This document shows, in pieces, positions 1 to 6,114 of a stretch of 11,486 nt of DNA. The translations under genes were made by a program, and so were the position numbers. The DNA comes from Lawsonibacter sp. Its GTDB lineage: Bacteria; Bacillota; Clostridia; Oscillospirales; Oscillospiraceae. The stretch covers positions 1 through 11,486 of the forward strand of contig JAAWLY010000066.1 of assembly GCA_022798155.1 (NCBI GenBank), written 5' to 3'. The notes beneath the pieces are model-generated. The model had not been told where the DNA came from and searched no databases. It saw only the letters and a program-made list of their open reading frames with translations. Positions within the stretch are counted from its first letter, which is position 1; each line of letters begins with the position of its first letter.

Positions 1-1591
1 GGGCGCCGTCAGACACCTTCAGTTGGGCCTTTGTCAGCCCGTGGCGCTTGAGCTCCTTGGGCAGCAGGTGCTTTTTGGCGATCTGCACCTTCTCCTCGTC
101 GGTGTAGCTGGACAGCTCGATGACCTCCATCCGGTCCAGCAGGGGCCGGGGGATGGTGTCAGTGGTGTTGGCGGTGGTGACAAAGAGCACGTCGGACAAA
201 TCGAAGGGTACCTCCAGGAAGTTATCCCGGAAGGTGGAATTCTGCTCCCCGTCCAGCACCTCCAGCAGGGCGGAGGAGGGGTCGCCCCGGTGGTCGCGGC
301 CCAGCTTGTCGATCTCGTCCAGCAGGATCAGGGGGTTGCAGCTCTGAGCCTGATTGATGGCGTTGATGATCCGGCCGGGCATAGCCCCCACATAGGTCTT
401 GCGGTGGCCGCGGATCTCCGCCTCGTCGCTGACGCCCCCCAGAGAGATGCGGACCAGCTTCCGGTTCATGGCCTTGGCCATGGACATGGCGATGGAGGTC
501 TTGCCCACCCCCGGCGGGCCCGCCAGGCAGATAATCTGCCCCTTCAGCTCCGGAGAGAGCTGCTTGACGGCCACAAACTCCAAAATCCGCTGTTTCACCT
601 TGTCCAGGCCGAAGTGATCCTGGTCCAGGGCTTTGCGCACGGCGGCGACGTTTATTTTCTCCTTGGTTTTCTTTCCCCAGGGCAGCTCCAGGCAGACGTC
701 CAGGTAGCTGCGCAGGACGGTGCTCTCGGAGGAGCTGTAGGACTGCTTGGCCAGCCGGCCCAGCTCGCGGTTCAGCTTCTCCCGCACCACCTCCGGCAGC
801 TTGGCCTGGGCGATCTTCTGCCGGTACTCCTCAATCTCGTCTCCATCCTCGCCCAGCTCGGCCTGGATGGCCTTGATCTGCTCCCGCAGGTAGTAATCCC
901 GCTGGTTTTCCGACATCTGCTGCCGGGCCCGCTCCTGAATTTCATGGTCCAGAGAGAGAATTTCCACCTCCCGCTCCAGCAGCCGGTGGAGCTTCTCCAG
1001 CCGTTTGACGGGGCGGATCTCCTCCAGGATGGCCTGCTTGTCGCTGTTGCGCATGGGGATATTTTGAGCGATATAGTCGGCGATGTGCCCCGGGTCCTGG
1101 CTGGCCAGCACATGGACCATCAGGTCGGGGGCCAGCTTGGGGGACAGCTCGGCGTAGTCCTGGAACAGCTCGTAGGTGGAGCGCATCAGGGCCTCGGTTC
1201 TGGCCCCGCTGCGGGCGGGGACCTCCGGCACGGCGATCTCCTCCACCTCCGCTTCCAGATAGGGATCTACCCGCAGCAGCTGGAGCATACGCCCCCGGGT
1301 CTGCCCCTCCACCATTACCCGCACGTTGTCCCCGGGCATCCGGAGGATCTGCCGGATGCTGGAGATGGTGCCCACCTGATACAGGTCGTCCCGCCCCGGC
1401 TCCTCCACGGCGATGTCCTTCTGGCCCACCAGAAACACCGGGCTGCCGGCGGTCATGGCCGCCTCCAGTGCCTTGACGGAGGCCTCTCGGGCCACCTCAA
1501 AGTGGATGAGCACGCTGGGAAACACCGTCAGACCCCGCAGGGCAATAACGGGTATGGTGCTGGTACGGAGAATATCATATTCTTTCGGCAT
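1..1591 (-). CDS. lon: ATP-dependent protease Lon (LonA type), C-terminal part outside window
   Basis: Lon is a cytosolic AAA+ protease that unfolds and degrades damaged and regulatory proteins. The window holds the first 530 residues, beginning MPKEYDILRTSTIPVIALRG. The start at 1591 has an AAGGAAGTGA ribosome binding site about 9 bases upstream. An N-terminal substrate-recognition (LAN) domain covers roughly residues 10-205, followed by a helical, charged region. The AAA+ module shows Walker A GPPGVGKT at 358-365 and Walker B LILLDEID with D425 and E426, almost the same numbering as E. coli Lon. Missing beyond the edge are the end of the AAA+ module and the protease domain with its Ser-Lys dyad, about 250-280 residues. 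It lies 149 bp downstream of clpX with palindromic repeats between them and no obvious promoter, so it may depend on readthrough. The truncation is a window effect; no frameshift is seen. Confidence 0.97.
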   Translation of the reverse strand, partial: MPKEYDILRTSTIPVIALRGLTVFPSVLIHFEVAREASVKALEAAMTAGSPVFLVGQKDIAVEEPGRDDLYQVGTISSIRQILRMPGDNVRVMVEGQTRGRMLQLLRVDPYLEAEVEEIAVPEVPARSGARTEALMRSTYELFQDYAELSPKLAPDLMVHVLASQDPGHIADYIAQNIPMRNSDKQAILEEIRPVKRLEKLHRLLEREVEILSLDHEIQERARQQMSENQRDYYLREQIKAIQAELGEDGDEIEEYRQKIAQAKLPEVVREKLNRELGRLAKQSYSSSESTVLRSYLDVCLELPWGKKTKEKINVAAVRKALDQDHFGLDKVKQRILEFVAVKQLSPELKGQIICLAGPPGVGKTSIAMSMAKAMNRKLVRISLGGVSDEAEIRGHRKTYVGAMPGRIINAINQAQSCNPLILLDEIDKLGRDHRGDPSSALLEVLDGEQNSTFRDNFLEVPFDLSDVLFVTTANTTDTIPRPLLDRMEVIELSSYTDEEKVQIAKKHLLPKELKRHGLTKAQLKVSDGA

Positions 1592-1615
1592 AGCCGTTCA
1601 CTTCCTTTTGCCTGC

Positions 1616-1679
1616 GGGCCGGCCAGAGGGCCGGCCCCTACGGATTTGTTCGTGTAGGGGCCGCCGCCTTCGGCGGCCC
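1616..1679. repeat. Composite palindromic intergenic repeat (two hairpins joined by an inverted CCCCTAC/GTAGGGG pair)
   Basis: Hairpin 1 pairs GGGCCGGCC (1616-1624) with GGCCGGCCC (1629-1637) around an AGAG loop. Hairpin 2 pairs GGGCCGCCG (1658-1666) with CGGCGGCCC (1671-1679) around CCTT. Between them CCCCTAC (1635-1641) and GTAGGGG (1654-1660) are inverted copies, so the whole is symmetric in layout. A shorter relative sharing GGCCCCTACGG lies at 8783-8811. From general familiarity this resembles dispersed REP or MITE-like repeats of high-GC Clostridia; that identification is inference. In the clpX-lon transcript it would form a strong double hairpin just before the lon ribosome binding site. 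Confidence 0.6.
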
Positions 1680-1696
1680 GCGCACAGGGTAGCGCA

Positions 1697-1726
1697 GACG
1701 CCCCGCTCGATTGGGGGCGGGGCGTC
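1697..1726. repeat. Perfect 10-bp inverted repeat between clpX and lon, possible terminator or attenuator
   Basis: GACGCCCCGC (1697-1706) and GCGGGGCGTC (1717-1726) are exact inverted copies around a 10-base loop. A T-run (TTTTTG) follows on the plus strand, so as a classical terminator it points away from the genes and nothing is seen to be transcribed in that direction. On the minus-strand clpX transcript the hairpin begins about 15 bases after the clpX stop and is followed by TGCGCTA, with no U-tract. It could protect the clpX mRNA 3' end or reduce readthrough into lon. Confidence 0.45.
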
Positions 1727-1740
1727 CGATTTTTGTTCTG

Positions 1741-3066
1741 TCAGCCGGCGTTTCCGTAGCGGCTGGAGGACCGGGGCCGCTCCACCTGGAGGGTGGCCTT
1801 GCCCAACCTGGGCCGCTGGGTGCGCTGGGGGTCCCGCTCCAGCTCCGGGGGAGCGCCATCCTTGACGCACGCCCCGGTGATGGTCACCTTGACGATGGTG
1901 GGGTCGGAGGGGATATCGTACATGATCTGGTTCATGACCTCCTCCAGGATGGCCCGCAGGCCCCGGGCCCCGATCTCCCGGGCCACCGCCCGGTCGGCCA
2001 CCGCCTCCAGCGCCTCCTGGGTGAACTCCAGGGTTACCTCGTCGTAGTCCAGCAGCACCTGATACTGCTTGACCAGGGCGTTTTTGGGCTCGGTGAGGAT
2101 GCGCACCATCTGCTCCCGGTCCAGGGACTCCAGAGTGGTGACCACCGGCATACGGCCCACCAGCTCGGGGATAATACCGTACTTGAGAAGGTCCTGGGGC
2201 TGGATTTCGCTCATCAGCTCGCCCACGTTGCGCTCCTTTTTACTCTTGATCTCCGCCCCGAAGCCCAGGGAGCGCTTATCCAGCCGGTGCTCGATAATCT
2301 TGTCGATGCTGTCGAAGGCGCCGCCGCAGATGAAGAGGATGTTGTGGGTGTCGATCTGGATAAACTCCTGGTGGGGGTGCTTCCGCCCGCCCTGGGGCGG
2401 GACGTTGGCCACGGTGCCCTCCAGAATCTTCAGCAGGGCCTGCTGCACCCCCTCGCCGGACACGTCACGGGTGATGGAGGTATTTTCGCTCTTTCGGGCG
2501 ATTTTATCCATCTCGTCGATATAGATAATCCCCCGCTCGGCCAGCTCGATGTCGTAGTCGGCGGCCTGGACCAGACGCAGCAGGATATTTTCCACGTCGT
2601 CGCCCACGTAGCCCGCCTCGGTGAGGGTGGTTGCGTCGGCGATGGCGAAGGGGACCTTCAGCACCCGGGCCAGGGTCTGGGCGAAGAGGGTCTTGCCGCA
2701 GCCGGTGGGGCCCATCAGCAGGATGTTGCTCTTTTGCAGCTCCACGTCCTCCGCCCCACCGAAATAGATGCGCTTGTAGTGGTTATACACCGCCACCGAC
2801 AAAGCCACCTTGGCCTTCTCCTGGCCGATGATATACTGATCCAGCACGGCGTGGATTTCTTTGGGGGTGGGGATGGCGTCGGGTATCTCCCCCGCAAACT
2901 GGCTGTCGTCCTCCAGCAGCAGGTTCTCCGCCCCCATCGCCTCCATACACAGGCTGACGCACTCGTTGCAGATATACACGCCCGGGCCGGCGATCATCCG
3001 TTTTACCTGGTCCTGGTGCTTGCCGCAGAAGGAGCAGCGGACCCGTCTTTCGTCGTTGATTGCCAT
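1741..3066 (-). CDS. clpX: ATP-dependent Clp protease ATP-binding subunit ClpX
   Basis: ClpX is the hexameric AAA+ unfoldase that recognises tagged proteins and threads them into ClpP. At 441 residues it is close to the usual length (about 415-425) with a longer C-terminal tail. The N-terminal zinc-binding domain has C11, C14, C33 and C36. Walker A is GPTGCGKT at 119-126, with Cys where Ser is common. The pore loop GYVG is at 152-155, Walker B IIYIDEMD at 180-187, and the second pore-loop region RDVSGEGVQQ at 200-209. The ClpP-docking loop tripeptide is LGF at 267-269, the arginine finger R305, and sensor 2 GARGLR at 366-371. The last 40 or so residues are basic, proline-containing and probably disordered. 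A GAGGTG ribosome binding site lies 5 bases before the ATG. It begins 19 bp after the clpP stop, so the two are almost certainly cotranscribed. Confidence 0.98.
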   Translation of the reverse strand: MAINDERRVRCSFCGKHQDQVKRMIAGPGVYICNECVSLCMEAMGAENLLLEDDSQFAGEIPDAIPTPKEIHAVLDQYIIGQEKAKVALSVAVYNHYKRIYFGGAEDVELQKSNILLMGPTGCGKTLFAQTLARVLKVPFAIADATTLTEAGYVGDDVENILLRLVQAADYDIELAERGIIYIDEMDKIARKSENTSITRDVSGEGVQQALLKILEGTVANVPPQGGRKHPHQEFIQIDTHNILFICGGAFDSIDKIIEHRLDKRSLGFGAEIKSKKERNVGELMSEIQPQDLLKYGIIPELVGRMPVVTTLESLDREQMVRILTEPKNALVKQYQVLLDYDEVTLEFTQEALEAVADRAVAREIGARGLRAILEEVMNQIMYDIPSDPTIVKVTITGACVKDGAPPELERDPQRTQRPRLGKATLQVERPRSSSRYGNAG

Positions 3067-3085
3067 GGATTCACCTCATTTACGA

Positions 3086-3667
3086 TTACCGCTTGTCGAT
3101 AACTTTGTCAATCAAGCCATACTCGGCGGCCTCCTGGGCGGTCATGAAGTTATCCCGCTCGCAGTCGGCGGTGACCACCTCGATGGGCTTGCCGGTGTTG
3201 CCCGACAGAATCTGGTTCATCCGCTTTTTGATGATCTCCAGCCGGCGCAGATGGATGGCCATATCGGTGATCTGGCCCTGGGTGCCGGCGGAGGGCTGGT
3301 GGATCATGATCTCGGCGTTGGGCAGGGCCAGCCGCTTGCCTTTGGCCCCGGAGGACAGCAGGAAGGCCCCCATGGAGGCCGCCATGCCGATGCAGATGGT
3401 GGACACGTCGCACTTGATGTACTGCATCGTGTCGTAGATGGCCATGCCCGCGGTGACCGAGCCGCCGGGGCTGTTGATATAGAACTGGATGTCCTTATCC
3501 GGGTCCTGGGCCTCCAGATACAGCAGCTGGGCCACAATCAGGGAGGCGGTGGTGTCGTTGACCTCCTCAGACAGCATCACGATCCGGTCGTTAAGCAGGC
3601 GGGAGAAGATGTCGTAGGACCGCTCGCCCCGGTTGGTCTGCTCTACTACATAGGGAACTAAACTCAT
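3086..3667 (-). CDS. clpP: ATP-dependent Clp protease proteolytic subunit ClpP
   Basis: ClpP is the barrel-forming serine peptidase that degrades substrates delivered by ClpX. The 193-residue length is typical. The catalytic triad is S98 (in GMAASMG), H123 (in MIHQPS) and D172 (in ERDNFM), matching canonical spacing. The glycine-rich oxyanion region NSPGGSV is at 65-71. The N-terminus MSLVPYVVEQTNRGERSYDI is the usual axial-loop sequence. The ATG has AAGGAG 7 bases upstream. A TATAAT -10 element about 32 bp upstream suggests its own promoter besides any readthrough from tig. clpX follows by 19 bp, giving the standard clpP-clpX operon. No tandem GGTCAAA heptads of the CtsR type are seen upstream, so I find no sequence sign of CtsR control. 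Confidence 0.98.
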   Translation of the reverse strand: MSLVPYVVEQTNRGERSYDIFSRLLNDRIVMLSEEVNDTTASLIVAQLLYLEAQDPDKDIQFYINSPGGSVTAGMAIYDTMQYIKCDVSTICIGMAASMGAFLLSSGAKGKRLALPNAEIMIHQPSAGTQGQITDMAIHLRRLEIIKKRMNQILSGNTGKPIEVVTADCERDNFMTAQEAAEYGLIDKVIDKR

Positions 3668-3698
3668 AATTGTACTCCTTTATTCAGTGGGATACCAG

Positions 3699-3704
3699 AT
3701 TATA
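3699..3704 (-). promoter_or_regulatory. Probable clpP promoter -10 element
   Basis: On the minus strand a perfect TATAAT sits 32 bp before the clpP ATG, leaving a leader of about 25 bases that carries the AAGGAG site. No good -35 is found at 16-18 bp; a TTGTCC lies only 10 bp upstream of the -10, too close to count. It is therefore either a weak or activator-dependent sigma-A promoter or one needing another factor. Confidence 0.5.
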
Positions 3705-3750
3705 CCCATAACGTGGACAATTCATTCCGTTTTTGGAGGATACGCGCAGG

Positions 3751-3777
3751 CCCGGGACGGCAAAAAACCGTCCCGGG
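3751..3777. repeat. Perfect 10-bp hairpin between tig and clpP with a U-rich loop
   Basis: CCCGGGACGG (3751-3760) and CCGTCCCGGG (3768-3777) are exact inverted copies. Read as the minus-strand transcript, the loop is UUUUUUG and there is no U-tract after the stem, only CCTGCGCG. The hairpin starts about 15 bases after the tig stop and ends just before the clpP promoter. It may act as an inefficient terminator, a 3'-end stabiliser, or a partial attenuator between tig and clpPX. Confidence 0.5.
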
Positions 3778-3792
3778 GTGTATAGGTTTTCA

Positions 3793-5184
3793 TTACTCCG
3801 CCTTGGGCTCCTCTTCCGCGGGCTCCTCAGGCTTCTTCTTGGCCCGGGTGCGCTTGGGCTTTTCCTCGCCCTCCTCATCCTTCCTGGCGGCCTTTTTGGG
3901 GGCGGCCTTCTTCTTGGTGGCCTTGGCTTTGGAGATGACCAGCTCGCTGGCCTTGCGCATGGCCATATCGCTCTTTAGGCCGTCGGCGGAGATAACCGCC
4001 TTCACTTGCTCCACGGGCATGTTGTACTGCTCGGCCAGCTTGGCAATTTCCGCCTCGTACTCCTCGTCGCTCACCTGGATGTTCTCCGCCTTGGCCACGG
4101 CGGTGAGGGCCAGCTCCATCTGCACCTGCTTCAGGGCGGCGGGACGGCCGGAGGCGCGCATCATCTCGGGGGTCATGCCCATCATGGACAGGTACTGGTC
4201 CATGGGGATACCCTGGCTCTGCAGGCGCATGGCGTAGTCGTCCATCAGCCGGTCCAGCTGGACCTCTACCATGCCGTCGGGGATCTCGCACTCCATGTTC
4301 TCCACCAGCTGCTCCATTACGGCGTTCTCAAAGTCGCTGTTGGCCTGGGCCTGCTTGCGCTCCAGCAACTTCTCCCCCAGGTCCTTGCGGAAGTCGTCCA
4401 GGGTCTCAAACTCAGACACGTCCTTGGCAAACTCGTCGTCCACCTCGGGGGCCTGGGATTCCTTCACCTCGTTGACCTTCACATGGAAGACCACCGCCTT
4501 GCCGGCCAGGTCGGCGTGGTAGTCCTCGGGGAAGGTGATGTCGATATCCTTCTCCTCGCCGGCCTTCATGCCGATGACCTGCTCTTCAAAGCCGGGGACA
4601 AACATGCCCGCGCCCAGCTTCAGGTCGTAGTTCTCGCCCTTGCCGCCCTCGAAGGGGGTGCCGTTGTCGAAGCCCTCAAAGTCGATGACGGCGGTGTCGC
4701 CCTTTTTGGCCTTGCGCTGGACGCTGACCAGACGGGTGGCCCGGTCGATGTATGGCTTGAGCTCCTCGTCGATGTCCTTCTCCGTGACCTTGGGCTCCTC
4801 CTTGGGGGCAGACAGGCCCAGGTACTCGCCCAGCTTGGCCTCGGGACGGATGGAGACCAGCGCCTTGAAGGTAAAGCCCTCCTTGCCCACCCCGGCAATC
4901 TCGATTTTGGGGTAGCCCACGTCGTCCAGGCCCTGCTCCTTCACCGCCTCCTCGTAGGCGGCGGGGTAGAGATCGTTGATGGCGTCCTCATAGAACACGC
5001 TGGCACCGTACATGCCCTCGATGATCTTCCGGGGGGCCTTGCCCTTGCGGAAACCAGGGACGTTGATCTTTCCGCGGTTTTTCAGATAGGCTTTCTGGAT
5101 GGCGGCCTCAAAGGCTTCGGCCTCCACCTGGACGGTGAGCTCTACGGTGCTCTTCTCTTTCTTCTCAACACTGGTGACCTTCAT
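3793..5184 (-). CDS. tig: Trigger factor, ribosome-associated chaperone and peptidyl-prolyl isomerase
   Basis: Trigger factor binds the large subunit near the exit tunnel (protein L23) and shields nascent chains. The N-terminal ribosome-binding domain carries the signature GFRKGKAP at 44-51. An FKBP-type isomerase domain spans about 162-246, beginning GDTAVIDFEGFDNG and including FVPGFEEQVIGMKAGEEK. The helical C-terminal chaperone arms follow from about 250. The protein has 463 residues, against about 430 in E. coli and B. subtilis. The extra length is a lysine, glutamate, alanine and proline-rich tail from about residue 419, with runs such as KATKKKAAPKKAARK, probably disordered. AGGAGG lies 10 bases before the ATG. 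It heads the tig-clpP-clpX-lon block, has its own promoter, and is followed by a hairpin before clpP. Confidence 0.97.
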   Translation of the reverse strand: MKVTSVEKKEKSTVELTVQVEAEAFEAAIQKAYLKNRGKINVPGFRKGKAPRKIIEGMYGASVFYEDAINDLYPAAYEEAVKEQGLDDVGYPKIEIAGVGKEGFTFKALVSIRPEAKLGEYLGLSAPKEEPKVTEKDIDEELKPYIDRATRLVSVQRKAKKGDTAVIDFEGFDNGTPFEGGKGENYDLKLGAGMFVPGFEEQVIGMKAGEEKDIDITFPEDYHADLAGKAVVFHVKVNEVKESQAPEVDDEFAKDVSEFETLDDFRKDLGEKLLERKQAQANSDFENAVMEQLVENMECEIPDGMVEVQLDRLMDDYAMRLQSQGIPMDQYLSMMGMTPEMMRASGRPAALKQVQMELALTAVAKAENIQVSDEEYEAEIAKLAEQYNMPVEQVKAVISADGLKSDMAMRKASELVISKAKATKKKAAPKKAARKDEEGEEKPKRTRAKKKPEEPAEEEPKAE

Positions 5185-5254
5185 TTGTTCATTTCCTCCT
5201 GTCGGTCCCGACTCACCAGTGCCGGCGGCGGGGCCCTTTTACTTTCGCCACGAT

Positions 5255-5283
5255 ATTTTATCAGATACGCGGCGGTTTGAATA
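5255..5283 (-). promoter_or_regulatory. tig promoter (extended -10 TGATAAAAT with weak -35)
   Basis: On the minus strand an extended -10, TGA followed by TAAAAT (5255-5260), is preceded at 17 bp by TATTCA (5278-5283), a partial match to TTGACA. The start of transcription would be near 5248, giving a GC-rich leader of about 63 bases before the tig ATG. A run of seven A bases on this strand abuts the -35 upstream, as an UP element would. Confidence 0.6.
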
Positions 5284-5286
5284 GTC

Positions 5287-5320
5287 TTTTTTTGAAATTT
5301 CCCTGAAATTTTCCGAATTT
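5287..5320. promoter_or_regulatory. Phased A/T tracts upstream of the tig promoter (possible curved DNA or UP element)
   Basis: The plus strand reads a T7 run (5287-5293), then AAATTT (5295-5300), AAATTTT (5306-5312) and AATTT (5316-5320). The last three centres are about 10-11 bp apart, and TGAAATTT is repeated exactly at 5293-5300 and 5304-5311. This AT island stands out from the GC-rich surroundings and lies immediately upstream of the tig -35. The same bases form a 7-bp inverted repeat (AAATTTC, CCT loop, GAAATTT; 5295-5311). The remaining part up to the metallophosphoesterase stop (5321-5421) shows only a short CCAAAG/CTTTGG stem and no convincing terminator. Confidence 0.5.
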
Positions 5321-5421
5321 ATCTTTTCATAATCCCAGAATCAGGCATTTTGACGGGAACAGGCCGGCATTCAGATTGTCCAAAGCCTCCTTTGGCAAAA
5401 GACTGCAAGCGCGGCCTTGTC

Positions 5422-6111
5422 TCATTCCAGAATCCGCACCGGCGTAAAGTCCACATAGTCGGCGGCCACCAGGCGGTAGTCCACCCTCCCCTGCCGGCCG
5501 GTGACGGCCAGCCGGTGGCTTCCGCCGTGGAGGTGGCCGTAGCAGCACAGTTTTACGCCGTATTTCTCCAACAGGTCAATGATCTCCTGGCAGCGGTAGC
5601 CCTGGTACAGGGGCGGATAGTGGAGAAAGCAGATCCTCTCCCGCTCCCCCGCCTCTTTCAGCGAGGCCTCCAGGCGGATCAGCTCCCGGTTGAAGATTTT
5701 GGCGGAGTGCTCTCCCCGGTCCTCCTCATAAAACCAGCCCCGGGTGCCGCACAGGGCGGTCTCCCCGTAGAGATGGCAGTTATTGTGGAGGATATCCAGG
5801 GTATCGAAGCCGTTCTCCCGGAAAAAGGCCTTCATCTTACTGGCGGTGGTCCACCAGTAGTCGTGGTTGCCCTTGAGCAGCAGCTTTCGGCCCCCGGGCA
5901 GGGCGTTGAGGAAAGCGAAGTCCTCTCTGGCCTCTTCCAGGCTCATCCCCCAGGACACGTCGCCGCAGATGACCACAGTGTCCTCCGGACCCACGAGCTG
6001 AAAGCCGTCTCTCAGCTTGTCCACATAGCCCGTCCAGCCCCCTCCGAACACGTCCATAGGCTTGTCTGCGGCCAGGGACAGGTGGGTGTCTCCAATGGCG
6101 TACAGGGCCAT
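5422..6111 (-). CDS. Calcineurin-like metallophosphoesterase family protein
   Basis: A 229-residue cytosolic protein with all five metallophosphatase blocks: GDTH (7-10), GDVSW (50-54), GNHD (81-84), LHYPP (163-167) and GHLHG (192-196). These residues bind two metal ions and place a phosphoester for hydrolysis, so catalysis is likely. The substrate is not evident; relatives are annotated vaguely as serine/threonine phosphatases or phosphohydrolases. There is no signal peptide or membrane segment. The ATG begins 3 bases after the thrC stop and its GGAG site lies inside the thrC 3' end, so translation is probably coupled to thrC. Transcription continues toward tig, which has its own promoter 150 bp further. 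I give no gene symbol because the substrate cannot be read from sequence. Confidence 0.9.
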   Translation of the reverse strand: MALYAIGDTHLSLAADKPMDVFGGGWTGYVDKLRDGFQLVGPEDTVVICGDVSWGMSLEEAREDFAFLNALPGGRKLLLKGNHDYWWTTASKMKAFFRENGFDTLDILHNNCHLYGETALCGTRGWFYEEDRGEHSAKIFNRELIRLEASLKEAGERERICFLHYPPLYQGYRCQEIIDLLEKYGVKLCCYGHLHGGSHRLAVTGRQGRVDYRLVAADYVDFTPVRILE

Positions 6112-6114
6112 GGC

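Noticed and set aside
23..1657. A 544-codon plus-strand open frame opposite lon
   Set aside because: Antisense shadow of lon; no recognisable domain, and the lon frame has complete Walker motifs and a good start.
1616..1726. CRISPR array or tRNA in the clpX-lon gap
   Set aside because: The repeats are inverted, not regularly spaced direct repeats, and no cloverleaf can be drawn.
1711..3102. A 463-codon plus-strand open frame opposite clpX
   Set aside because: Shadow of clpX, with no ribosome binding site and repetitive composition.
4006..5280. A 424-codon plus-strand open frame opposite tig
   Set aside because: Shadow of tig, rich in Leu/Val/Gly/His, and it runs through the tig promoter.
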